A stretch of DNA of 64,000 bases from positions 4,092,001-4,156,000 of the forward strand of contig CP066225.1 of the NCBI GenBank assembly GCA_016350165.1. The letters run 5' to 3'. The notes below the pieces were generated by a model. It saw only the letters and a list, made by a program, of their open reading frames with translations. It was not told the origin of the DNA and searched no databases. The position numbers and the translations under genes are program-made. This document shows positions 17,104-25,979 of the stretch, one piece after another (the stretch's first letter is position 1; the number at the start of each line of letters is the position of its first letter). Origin of the DNA: Planctomycetota bacterium (GTDB taxonomy: Bacteria; Planctomycetota; Phycisphaerae; Phycisphaerales; Phycisphaeraceae).

Positions 17104-18036
17104 GTGCAGGTCCAGATTGTTTCTGAAAGTGTAGGTATGCTGGAAAAATTAGGTTTAGATCATCTTCAGCAATCAGACCTTATTGGCTTACTAGTGACCT
17201 ATGCGATTTGGTTTAGCATTATCATCCTTCAGCTTGTATTGATTATTCATCGCTTTAAGTCAGCAATTAAGCGATGGGAAGTTGGTGTGATTGTTGGTTT
17301 AACAGTGACGATCATTTGGATGCCGCAAAAGTTGATGGGAGCGATGGTTGTTTCGCATCTTTCCGAATCGTTTTTACCTGAATTTGTTGCAGCAATGATT
17401 CGCATGGTAGTCTTGGGCTGCGTCATCATTCTTTGGTACATGATGACATTCGGCACTGGAGCTTCCTATTGGTCTGATGCTCACCAAGGTGGTTATGTAT
17501 TACTGGATAAAAAGCAGATACAGGGCAGGGGGTGGGATGGCATCTGGACTAAGTTGTTATTGAGCGTACTTATCGGCTTTGTGCTTAGTGTAATCACACT
17601 CGCCGCCTTTCATTTGATTGGTATTTCGAAAGGCAACATAAGTCAGCAGAATGCAGATGTATTACGCGAAACTGGTGTACTCGAAAAGATACCTTCAATC
17701 ATCTATATCATGGCTATGTTTTCATACGTTATGTTTGCTGCGATTACGGAAGAGATTGCATTCCGAGGCCTGCTTCTGCCTTGGCTTGCCAAACTGTTTG
17801 GATGGAAAGATGGATATGCCATTGGTTTTTGGATAGGTGCAGTCATTGTTTCGATAGTCTGGGCGTTCATGCACATCACGAATTCCAACATGCCTGCGGT
17901 AAAGATTGCACAGATTTTTATTATTGGTTTATTCTTTTGTTGGATGGCAAAGAAGTGGGGGGTTGAAAGCGCAATATTCGGACATCTGTCGCTCAACATC
18001 ACAGCAACGCTATCAAGTCTAATTTTTAATGTGTGA
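17104..18036 (+). CDS. CPBP-family intramembrane glutamic endopeptidase
   Basis: A polytopic membrane protein of about 310 residues with roughly seven or eight hydrophobic helices. The family motifs are EEIAFRGLLLPWL (catalytic Glu pair and Arg), FMHITN (His) and a final HLSLN. CPBP/Abi proteases relate to Rce1 and cleave in the membrane; bacterial roles range from prenyl-protein-like processing to bacteriocin immunity. The frame starts with GTG at 17104; the ATG at 17137 is an alternative, and neither has a strong ribosome site. It converges with the TetR gene with only a 36-base gap and no clear terminator. Confidence 0.85.
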   Translation: MQVQIVSESVGMLEKLGLDHLQQSDLIGLLVTYAIWFSIIILQLVLIIHRFKSAIKRWEVGVIVGLTVTIIWMPQKLMGAMVVSHLSESFLPEFVAAMIRMVVLGCVIILWYMMTFGTGASYWSDAHQGGYVLLDKKQIQGRGWDGIWTKLLLSVLIGFVLSVITLAAFHLIGISKGNISQQNADVLRETGVLEKIPSIIYIMAMFSYVMFAAITEEIAFRGLLLPWLAKLFGWKDGYAIGFWIGAVIVSIVWAFMHITNSNMPAVKIAQIFIIGLFFCWMAKKWGVESAIFGHLSLNITATLSSLIFNV

Positions 18037-18072
18037 ATATAGATCTAAGTAGTAGATGATGCGTTCTAATGC

Positions 18073-18741
18073 CTATTCATCGGATAGGTCTTCAAATAGC
18101 TCTTCAGGCGGTGCATACAAACGTGTAATTAGATCAGTGATATGTTGTTTGATTTTATCTTCATCAGCCAGAAGGCGTTTGGAAATGATCAGTGATGCGA
18201 GTCCATGCATCGCCATCCAACAGTTACTGGTGGTATGCTCAACAATGCGGTCAATGTGTTTCTCTGGAACACCAATCTCACGGTACTGTTTTTCAACGTC
18301 AGAACGCCAAATGCTAAAGTGAGATCGAATCGCTTCGAGTTCATGCTCATCGACTTTATGCGAAAACATGAGTGAATAAAGGCTTGGATTTTCAATCGCG
18401 AAATTGATGTAGGACGTGCAGCCCGTAATCCATTCCTTCATATTTGTCGTGTGAGACGAGTTAGCTTCATTTTTGTGGCAATGCTCATCCATCAGCTCGA
18501 AACCGCGGTCAATGATGGCGGTGCGCAACCCTTGCTGTCCATCTATATAGGTGTAGAGCGTCATCGCGCCAACGCCAATCTGAGATGCGACGCGACGAAT
18601 GGTTACCCTATCAATGCCTTGTTCGTCGAGAATGTCTATCGCGACATCGACAATGATTTCGCGCCTCTCGTCCGGGGAAGCATCGTTCCAGCGTTGCTTA
18701 ACATTTGATGGGACTTCTTTTGATTCTGACTTTGTAACCAT
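18073..18741 (-). CDS. TetR-family transcriptional regulator
   Basis: 222 residues. The N-terminal HTH spans about residues 25-75 and contains ILDEQGIDRVTIRRVASQIGVG with recognition-helix TLYTYIDGQQGL. The C-terminal ligand domain is helical and family-typical in size. It is divergent from an RND efflux operon, and the intergenic region has two identical palindromes. The expected role is a repressor of the pump and of itself, released by a pump substrate. This follows the AcrR/MexR-like arrangement and is inferred. Confidence 0.9.
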   Translation of the reverse strand: MVTKSESKEVPSNVKQRWNDASPDERREIIVDVAIDILDEQGIDRVTIRRVASQIGVGAMTLYTYIDGQQGLRTAIIDRGFELMDEHCHKNEANSSHTTNMKEWITGCTSYINFAIENPSLYSLMFSHKVDEHELEAIRSHFSIWRSDVEKQYREIGVPEKHIDRIVEHTTSNCWMAMHGLASLIISKRLLADEDKIKQHITDLITRLYAPPEELFEDLSDE

Positions 18742-18808
18742 TTGCGTGTAATTATGTAAAAAAATTTGAGTTTTTGGATTAAGCGTTTGACCGACTTAGT
18801 TAAGTATC

Positions 18809-18842
18809 GTACAGTGTACCATCATGGCATCGTACAGTGTAC
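18809..18842. promoter_or_regulatory. Twin palindromic operators for the TetR regulator
   Basis: The 11-base palindrome GTACAGTGTAC occurs at 18809-18819 and again at 18832-18842, each preceded by ATC. Centre-to-centre spacing is 23 bases, about two helical turns. The sites lie between the divergent tetR and RND genes, 58 bases upstream of the adaptor start. The exact duplication in an intergenic region is strong evidence for a dimeric regulator site. Confidence 0.75.
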
Positions 18843-18899
18843 GGCAGCCATGGCATGAAAGCAAGAGAATTGTCCAATTAATAGCATGATAAGGGAAAA

Positions 18900-20210
18900 A
18901 TGGACATGGGCCACTCGACAGCAAAGGTCTTCTGGATATCTATGATCGCCGCAGGTGTGGGTATGGTACTTGGTGCCTTGGGGACATCCGGCGTATTCAT
19001 CCTGAAAATTCAGAAGCAAGCGATGGAACAAGTCGCAATCGCAATGGAAGAAATGAAGGCTGGTTCTCAACAGGGACCGCCTCCAGCATCTGTTCGCACA
19101 GGTGTAGCACAAGTCATGGACGTCCAAGACCGTTTCGACGTCGTTGGCCGCCTACAGGAACTACAGATGTCTGAAATAGCATCTGAAGTCGAAGGCAAAG
19201 TGCTCCGTGTACCTGTAGAAGAAGGCGATCGCGTCACTGGCGGCAAAACCGTCATCGCAGAAATTGACAGCACATGGGTCAAGCTCAACCTCAAGCAGGC
19301 TGAAGCTGATCTTGCTTCACGTGAAGCCAAGCTACTCAAGAGCGAAAGCGATCTCGTACAACTCGAACGTCTCGCCAAGGTCAATAGTGCCAAGCCAAAA
19401 GAAGTGACTGATATGCGTGCTCAGGTTCAATCCGAGCGTGCAGATCTCGAATCTTCAAGAGCTGCTGTTGAACGTGCAAAAGAGCAACTAGGCCGCTTGA
19501 CGATTATCGCGCCTTTCGATGGCCTCGTCGTCAAGCAAATGACTGAAGAAGGCCAGTGGGTCAGCCCTGGTGGCTCTATCGCCGAGATCATCAGTGATGG
19601 CAAGGTCGACGCGAAGGTCAATGTACCCGAGCGTTACATCAACCAGATCAGTGTTGGCGATCAAGTTAACGTCGTTATCGACGCACTCGGCACAATCACC
19701 AAGGGTGAAGTACTTTCAGTCACACCAATGGGTAGCAATACATCACGAACTTTCCCCGTGAAAGTTCGTTTGGACGACATGGAAGGCAAGCTTCTGCCCG
19801 GCATGAGTGTTACTGCAAGACTTCCAATCGGCGAAAAGAATTCGCAAGTCGTTGTGCCACGTGATGCAGTCATGTACACCATGCAAGGCCCTGTCGTTTG
19901 GATTGCCGCTCCAAATCCTGCCGGTGAAGGTATGCCGATTGGTCTGCCTGTCTACGTCAGAGAACTCTTTGGCGTCAACGGCCAAGTCGTGATCCAAACT
20001 GCAAAACCTGATGCTGCAGGCATGTTGAATGACGGTACACAAGTCATCGTCATGGGTGCAGAAAGCATTCTCTTTGCAGGTCAACCTTTAGTAATCGACA
20101 ACAAAGCAGTTGCTGAAGAATCACATGATGCTTCAAATTCTGCTGACGATGCAGAGAAGGAAGTCACAACCGAAGCCGCTTCAAACATCGACGTACAGGT
20201 AGCTGGCTAA
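18900..20210 (+). CDS. RND efflux periplasmic adaptor (membrane fusion protein)
   Basis: 436 residues. An N-terminal membrane helix spans about residues 10-32. Then come a biotinyl-lipoyl half-motif (EVEGKVLRVPVEEGDRVTGG), a coiled-coil hairpin (about 120-200, EAKLLKSESDLVQLERLAK), the second lipoyl half (IIAPFDGLVVKQMTEEGQWV), beta-barrel and membrane-proximal domains, and an acidic tail. It bridges the inner-membrane RND pump and an outer-membrane channel. AAGGGA precedes the ATG. It is the first gene of a two-gene operon. Codon use is C-rich, unlike genes on either side. Confidence 0.9.
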   Translation: MDMGHSTAKVFWISMIAAGVGMVLGALGTSGVFILKIQKQAMEQVAIAMEEMKAGSQQGPPPASVRTGVAQVMDVQDRFDVVGRLQELQMSEIASEVEGKVLRVPVEEGDRVTGGKTVIAEIDSTWVKLNLKQAEADLASREAKLLKSESDLVQLERLAKVNSAKPKEVTDMRAQVQSERADLESSRAAVERAKEQLGRLTIIAPFDGLVVKQMTEEGQWVSPGGSIAEIISDGKVDAKVNVPERYINQISVGDQVNVVIDALGTITKGEVLSVTPMGSNTSRTFPVKVRLDDMEGKLLPGMSVTARLPIGEKNSQVVVPRDAVMYTMQGPVVWIAAPNPAGEGMPIGLPVYVRELFGVNGQVVIQTAKPDAAGMLNDGTQVIVMGAESILFAGQPLVIDNKAVAEESHDASNSADDAEKEVTTEAASNIDVQVAG

Positions 20211-20293
20211 TCAACGATTAGTCACCTGATCCTCCCCTACACGAACGCTGTTTTTTTGCAAAAAACATTACTCGAGAGAACGCGAGTCTGAAT

Positions 20294-23200
20294 ATGGATT
20301 TTATTGGTTTCGCAATTAAAAACCCTGTCAAGGTGTCTGTCGGCGTACTGCTGCTACTCCTCTTCGGCATCTTGGCATTGACCAGGATTCCGATCCAACT
20401 CACACCTGACGTCGATACACCAAAGATCACGGTCACGACTTCATGGACTGGCCGTAGTCCTGAAGAAATCGAAAAAGAGATTATTGACCGTCAGGAAGAT
20501 AAGCTCAAAGGCGTTGCAAATCTTCGCAAAATGAAGGCCACTGCACGTAATGGTAGTGCTCAGATCACGCTGGAGTTCTACGTAGGCACAGACATTAAAG
20601 CCGTACGTAACGAAGTCTCCGACAAGCTGCGTGAAGTGCCTGAGTATCCGGATGATGTTGATGAACCAGTTATCAGCATGACCGAAGAAGGCGGCCAAGA
20701 TGCAATTGCATGGCTTGTCCTTAAGAGCACCGATCCAAGCTTTGACATTTACGGCTTCCATGACACCGCTGATGACCGTGTGAAACCAGTCCTCGAACGT
20801 GTTGAAGGTGTTGACGAAGTTCAGATCTATGGCGGCCGTGAACGTGAAGTTCATGTTCAAATCGACCCCATCGCAATGGCACAGCGTGGCGTTACCTTTA
20901 ACTCCATCATTGGTGCACTTCAAAGCGAAAATACTAATGTTTCTGCTGGTGATGTGACCGAAGGGCGTCTTGACGTTCGTGTTAGAACTCTCGGCCAATA
21001 CGATAATATTGAAGACATACGTCAAACGATTTTGTCTTACGATGATTCCGGCCCAATCCGTGTCAAAGACATCGGCGACGCAACACTTACACTCGCTAAA
21101 CAACGCGATTTCGTTCATCATAAGGGCGAAAATGCAATGGTTTTTTCAGTTGCGAAAGAATCAGGCGCTAACGTCGTGATGGTTATGGATTCTGTGCGTG
21201 AAGCACTCAAAGATATCAACGCAAATGTATTGCCTCTCTTTAATGATCAATTGCAGATCATTCAGGTCTATGACGAAACCGACTACATCAATGATGCGGT
21301 ATCAATGGTTCAGTCTAACCTTATGATAGGTGGTGCACTTGCGGGTCTCGTTCTCTTAATTTTCCTGAGAACAATCCGGCCAACCATGATCGTTATGATC
21401 GCGATCCCACTCTCTATCATCGGCACGTTTGTTGTCATGACAGTCATGGGTCGTACTTTGAACGTAATCAGTCTTGCTGGTCTCGCCTTTGCTGTTGGTA
21501 TGGTTGTCGATGCTGCAATCGTTGTCCTTGAAAACATCGACCGTCACTTAGGTATGGGCAAAAAACCTTTTGCTGCTGCTTATGAAGGTACAAAAGAAGT
21601 TTGGGGCGCGATCCTCGCTTCTGTTCTTACGACCGTCGTCGTCTTCGTCCCTGTGATCTTTATGCAAGAAGAAGCAGGCCAGCTCTTCCGTGATATCTCC
21701 ATCGCGATCTGTGCCGCCGTGCTTCTTTCAATGCTTATCTCAATCACTGTCATCCCAACACTCTCCGCTCGTTTCCTCAAAACCAAAGAAGGCAAACCTG
21801 AAAATGCATTCATGCACTCGTTGCATGGCCTCTTCGGCCTCGCACGGATCTGTGGTAAGTTCAATACTTGGTACAGCGACTCTCTCTACTGGGTCATCGC
21901 AAAGATGCCTGCACGCTTAGTGATGCGTCTCGCTCTTGTTGGACTCTTCACTGTGCTCTCACTTGCGGGTGCATTCTTCCTCATGCCACCAAGCTCATAC
22001 CTCCCTGCTGGTAACAATAACTTCGTCTTCGGCATTATGCTCAACCCTCCCGGTTACTCCATCCCATTCCAGGAAGGCATGGCTCACGAAGTTGAAGAAA
22101 CGCTGCGTCCATATTGGGAAGCTGAAAATTACGATGATATCGCTGCGTTACCAGTTTTTAATGACCCATTTATGGGTCAGCCGATCGAAAATATCCCTCC
22201 GATGAAGGACTTCTTCGACGTCGCTTACCCTGGCGGCATGATCATGGGTGGTTCCAGTCAAGATAAGATGAACGTCGCACCATTAGCGAATCTTCTTACC
22301 GCTCGTATGTTCCAAGTACCAGGCTCAATTGGCTTCGGTCAACAGATGCCTATCTTCGGCGGCACCGGTGAATCATCAGACTCACTCGATATTGAAATCA
22401 TCTCAAACAATCTTGATGATCTTCAAAAAGTCGGGGCTGCAATGGAACAAGCGATCCGTACTGAATTCGGCGGCTTCACTCAAATCCAACCTGACCCAAT
22501 GAACTACAAACAGCTCGGCCCTGAACTGCAAGTCAAAATTAATCGTGTTAGTGCTGCCGACATGGGTATTGCTGTACGTGATGTAGGTACTGCTGTTCAG
22601 TCTCTTGTAGATGGTGCAATCATCGGCGACTACCGTGTCGAAGGCGACTCCATTGACCTTGTTTTGATCCGTGATCCAAACATGCCTCTTAAACTCGATC
22701 AAATGGGAAGCATTCCGTTTGCCGTTCCTGATCGTACGACTAACTCAATGGACATCGTTCCACTCGCCTCACTTGTCGATATCAAACGTGCTCAGTCACC
22801 GCAAGAAATCAAGCGTATCGAACGTCGTCGTGCGATCAGCCTCAACGTTAAAATTCCAGCTGACACCGCGCTCGAAACTGCAATCGTTAAAGTTAACCAG
22901 ATGCAGAAAGATGTCCTTGCACGCTTGCAAGCAACTGGCGAAATCAGCGACTACACCACAGTTCAGATCTCTGGTACTGCTGACAAGCTGACTTCCGTTC
23001 GTAACTCACTGCTCGGCGACTGGACTGGTTCATTCATGTCTATCGTTCTCAGTGTGATCTCAAGCCGTATGTTCCTCGCGCTGCTCGTGACATACCTTCT
23101 CATGGCCGCACTCTTCGAAAGCTTCATCTATCCTGCAGTGATTATGTTCACCGTGCCACTCGCAACTGTTGGTGGCTTCGCAGGCCTCGCTATTGTTCAC

Positions 23201-23662
23201 GCTAACGATCCAACTCAACAACTTGACGTGCTCACAATGCTTGGCTTCGTCATCCTCATCGGTATCGTTGTTAACAATGCGATCCTCATCGTTCACCAGT
23301 CTCTCAACTTCATGAAAGGCATCGGTGAAAGTGAAGACGATAAGGTTGAACAACTCGATCCTCACAACGCGATTCGCGAATCAGTTCGCACACGTATGCG
23401 TCCGATTTTCATGACAACCGCAACCTCTGTCTTTGGCATGCTCCCACTTGTTATTGCTGGTGGTGCAGGTAGTGAACTCTACAAAGGCCTCGGCAGTGTC
23501 GTCGTCGGTGGTCTCGTCGTCGCGACCGTCTTTACACTCATCGTTGTCCCAGTCTTATTCAGTATTGTTATAGACCTCAAAGCAGCGTTCTATAACTTTA
23601 TTGGCTGGCAAATGGCTGAAACCATGGACGCCGATGAGGCTAAGCACTTGTTAGAAGTGTAA
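20294..23662 (+). CDS. RND efflux permease (AcrB/HAE1-like)
   Basis: 1122 residues with twelve predicted membrane helices and two large periplasmic loops. The start MDFIGFAIKNPV and the porter block PDVDTPKITVTTSWTG are canonical. In TM4 the AcrB Asp pair reads VVDAAIVVLEN, so only the first Asp remains. In TM10 the AcrB Lys position reads VVNNAILIVHQ, i.e. Asn. Such replacements occur in divergent RND branches, but they mean the proton relay differs from AcrB. It pairs with the adaptor upstream; no TolC-type channel is nearby, so one must be supplied elsewhere. A strong terminator follows. Confidence 0.92.
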   Translation: MDFIGFAIKNPVKVSVGVLLLLLFGILALTRIPIQLTPDVDTPKITVTTSWTGRSPEEIEKEIIDRQEDKLKGVANLRKMKATARNGSAQITLEFYVGTDIKAVRNEVSDKLREVPEYPDDVDEPVISMTEEGGQDAIAWLVLKSTDPSFDIYGFHDTADDRVKPVLERVEGVDEVQIYGGREREVHVQIDPIAMAQRGVTFNSIIGALQSENTNVSAGDVTEGRLDVRVRTLGQYDNIEDIRQTILSYDDSGPIRVKDIGDATLTLAKQRDFVHHKGENAMVFSVAKESGANVVMVMDSVREALKDINANVLPLFNDQLQIIQVYDETDYINDAVSMVQSNLMIGGALAGLVLLIFLRTIRPTMIVMIAIPLSIIGTFVVMTVMGRTLNVISLAGLAFAVGMVVDAAIVVLENIDRHLGMGKKPFAAAYEGTKEVWGAILASVLTTVVVFVPVIFMQEEAGQLFRDISIAICAAVLLSMLISITVIPTLSARFLKTKEGKPENAFMHSLHGLFGLARICGKFNTWYSDSLYWVIAKMPARLVMRLALVGLFTVLSLAGAFFLMPPSSYLPAGNNNFVFGIMLNPPGYSIPFQEGMAHEVEETLRPYWEAENYDDIAALPVFNDPFMGQPIENIPPMKDFFDVAYPGGMIMGGSSQDKMNVAPLANLLTARMFQVPGSIGFGQQMPIFGGTGESSDSLDIEIISNNLDDLQKVGAAMEQAIRTEFGGFTQIQPDPMNYKQLGPELQVKINRVSAADMGIAVRDVGTAVQSLVDGAIIGDYRVEGDSIDLVLIRDPNMPLKLDQMGSIPFAVPDRTTNSMDIVPLASLVDIKRAQSPQEIKRIERRRAISLNVKIPADTALETAIVKVNQMQKDVLARLQATGEISDYTTVQISGTADKLTSVRNSLLGDWTGSFMSIVLSVISSRMFLALLVTYLLMAALFESFIYPAVIMFTVPLATVGGFAGLAIVHANDPTQQLDVLTMLGFVILIGIVVNNAILIVHQSLNFMKGIGESEDDKVEQLDPHNAIRESVRTRMRPIFMTTATSVFGMLPLVIAGGAGSELYKGLGSVVVGGLVVATVFTLIVVPVLFSIVIDLKAAFYNFIGWQMAETMDADEAKHLLEV

Positions 23663-23744
23663 ATCATCTTTAAACAAAATTAATAAACGTAATTCTGCAT
23701 ATTTGATAAGTCGTTAGAAAATATGTTGAATACGGGTGATGCAT

Positions 23745-23779
23745 CCTGTCGCAACAATATCGTTGCGACAGGTTTTTTT
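23745..23779 (+). terminator. Intrinsic terminator of the RND operon
   Basis: An 11-bp perfect stem CCTGTCGCAAC / GTTGCGACAGG with a six-base loop followed by seven T's. Confidence 0.92.
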
Positions 23780-24100
23780 ATCGCGCGTTCTCGCTCACAG
23801 TGCGAATAAAGAGGGATTTACGTACATAAAAACAAGGGAAAATAAGATGCTTGAATTTTCAGTAGTGGAGGAATAGCGCCGCCGATATAGGGAATGCAGA
23901 CTTTCGTGGAATGTTTATGCAGGGTTACGCGTTTTATATACAGTGACAGCGTAAACGTGCTGCGGGTCAGATTCGTGACAACAATAACCTTAAGGTATCT
24001 CTTGTAATTTGAATGGCTTTTTTAACCCGACTCAGGGTTGACTTGCTCGAAAGCGGTTCAATAATTCAATGTGTTACCTGACAAAGATAGGAAGCGAAAT
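23780..24100. other. Gene-free leader region before the DUF2203 gene
   Basis: About 320 bases without a supported frame. A hairpin AACCC-GACTCA-GGGTT lies near 24022-24038. The promoter of the downstream gene is expected here. No known RNA family was recognised. Confidence 0.4.
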
Positions 24101-24526
24101 ATGCCTTATAACCAAGCTCAAATCAAGGCAAAAGATCAGCCTAGTAGTGGGAAGAAATTCTTCACTCTTGATGAGGCTAATAAGTCGCTCGGTTATGTCA
24201 GGCGCGTTGTCGACGATATTATGGGCGTTTATAGCCAAGTCGTTGCAATGAGACGCAAGCTCGAAGAACTTGGCGAAAGTCAGTTCAGTCTGAGCCCTGA
24301 CAGTGAGTACGAACAACTCATGGACCGTCTAGGCGTGTTGGTCGATGAACTACACCAAATGGGTGCAGAGCTTAAAGACTTTGAAAAAGGTCTCGTCGAT
24401 TTCCCCGCGATCCACAAAGATCGTGAAGTACTTCTTTGCTGGAAGCATGGTGAAGACACAATAGACCATTGGCACGAAGTCGATGCGGGCTTCTCCGGCA
24501 GACAACCAATCGACAAACTGAAATAA
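24101..24526 (+). CDS. DUF2203 family protein
   Basis: 141 residues. The start at 24101 has AGGAAG upstream; an in-frame GTG 30 bases earlier lacks one. The signature FFTLDEANKSLGYVRRVVDDI, a helical hairpin, and the C-terminal pattern KDREVLLCWKHGEDTIDHWHEVDAGF match DUF2203. The conserved Glu, Cys, Trp and His in that tail look like a ligand or metal site, but no function has been established to my knowledge. The protein is soluble and cytoplasmic. It converges with a GT2 gene and shares its terminator. Confidence 0.85.
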   Translation: MPYNQAQIKAKDQPSSGKKFFTLDEANKSLGYVRRVVDDIMGVYSQVVAMRRKLEELGESQFSLSPDSEYEQLMDRLGVLVDELHQMGAELKDFEKGLVDFPAIHKDREVLLCWKHGEDTIDHWHEVDAGFSGRQPIDKLK

Positions 24527-24610
24527 CCCTTCGTTCATCGTTGCGGCCAGCGCCGCACCACCGTGTGTCACTCGACACACCGCTCGTAACAATTTTATTT
24601 GATCACATGT

Positions 24611-24643
24611 ACAGCGGAGCTCACAAGCTCCGCTGTTTTTTTT
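24611..24643. terminator. Intrinsic terminator
   Basis: ACAGCGGAGC / GCTCCGCTGT stem with a six-base loop followed by a run of T's. Confidence 0.9.
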
Positions 24644-24683
24644 ATATATGGCACTGTATTTGATTAGACCGCTCATCCAGCAC

Positions 24684-25415
24684 TTACATGTTCCTTGAGA
24701 CTTTACTTTGAACATACAACCGCAAGATGGTTGTGATGATCTTATACCCAGCTTTGATCGAACCGCTTATCGAACCTGATATTTTCGATTTTCCCGCATG
24801 ACGATCGCGATACGATACATCTATCTCTTGAATAGCATATTTACGTACCGCTGCTTTAAACTGCATCTCAACCGTCCAGCCCCACGTCTTGTCACGCATA
24901 TTTAAACTGACAAGTTCCTCATAATGCATCGCTCTCATCGGACCAAGGTCCGTATATTTATGACCCGCAAACACAAGTAATAAAAAGCATGCAAGCTTGT
25001 TCCCGTATTTTTGTGTGATCGTTAATGATTTCGGATCAGCAAGCTTTGTACGTGACGCAACAACAAAATCCGCAAGACCTCTTTGAATCGGCGCAACAAC
25101 ATCAGGCAACGATGCTGGGTTATCCGATAAATCCGCATCCAAAAACGCAATCGCAAAAGGTTTCTCTTCCAGTTCTTCAATCTCACGTAATCCGCGCAAA
25201 CATGCAGCCCCATAACCACGCGTTGTTTCTGATAATACTTCAAAACCTGATTCACGCGCATACTCCGCAGTGTGATCTGTTGACCCGTTATCAACCAGAT
25301 ATATATTGCGGAATAGATTTTTAGGTATAGCGTTCGCGAGTGGCAAGATGTTATCCTGCTCGTTAAAAGCCGGTATGATCAGATCGATGGCCTGTTTCGG
25401 ATTGACGTAAGACAT
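24684..25415 (-). CDS. Glycosyltransferase family 2 (dolichol-phosphate-mannose-synthase-like)
   Basis: 243 residues with a GT-A fold: nucleotide-binding IIPAFNEQDNI at the start, VDNGSTDHTAE, and the metal-binding DxD-like AFLDADLSDNP near residue 92. The C-terminal YRDRHAGKSKISGSISGS segment is typical of DPM1/GtrB-like transferases that move sugars to polyprenyl phosphate. It lacks the C-terminal membrane helices of GtrB, so it is probably a peripheral enzyme. Monocistronic, with a gene-free region upstream. Confidence 0.87.
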   Translation of the reverse strand: MSYVNPKQAIDLIIPAFNEQDNILPLANAIPKNLFRNIYLVDNGSTDHTAEYARESGFEVLSETTRGYGAACLRGLREIEELEEKPFAIAFLDADLSDNPASLPDVVAPIQRGLADFVVASRTKLADPKSLTITQKYGNKLACFLLLVFAGHKYTDLGPMRAMHYEELVSLNMRDKTWGWTVEMQFKAAVRKYAIQEIDVSYRDRHAGKSKISGSISGSIKAGYKIITTILRLYVQSKVSRNM

Positions 25416-25979
25416 AAGCTCAGGGAAGAAATCGGGTTACTTGTACAGTTCGAACTGATAACTTTGAGTTGATCGGCAAACCGCCTGTGCAAAGGACAAC
25501 TTCATCGACCTCGCTGATTATTTCACTGACTCGCCCATTTGAAAAGAGATAAATGAGCGAAAAGTCATCAATCCGCTACAGCGGCGTTTTACGTGGATTT
25601 CGGCATTCGCTGCTGCGTACTGTTAGATTCTGGACTGCAAGCCGTTTAAGAGTGTTCTGGAGCGGTTTGAGACGGTTTGAGGAGGCTAATTGTCTTGAAA
25701 TCAGATCTGAAACGTGCAATTAGCGTGATTGTTGCAGCTTGAAAGTTGAAGAATAGGGATGTATCATCAGTTTATCCGGATAATCGGATGAATGGTTGGG
25801 GTGGCGTAATAAATCTCATGGTTCGTTTGGCGAGTAGAGTTGCTTGGCTGGCCGAATGGGATTTGGGTGGCCGATTATTTAGAGAGTGATGAAGGGGATT
25901 TCGGGGGAGATTAATTGGAGTGTGGGTTGGGTTGAGTGAACTGTAAGTTAAGGATTAACAAGAGGATCGGGAGTGCCGC
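25416..25979. other. Gene-free region between GT2 and metF
   Basis: 564 bases with divergent promoters expected and no supported frame. Two 12-base perfect palindromes occur: CAGTTCGAACTG at 25446-25457 and TTATCCGGATAA at 25772-25783. Strand base composition changes here from C-rich to G-rich on the plus strand. No riboswitch known for metF genes was recognised. Confidence 0.45.

Noticed and set aside
24017-24045. Third copy of the pseudoknot-like RNA element
   Set aside because: CCCGACTC is shared, but the stem closes at once as a simple AACCC/GGGTT hairpin and there is no downstream TTACGGAC.
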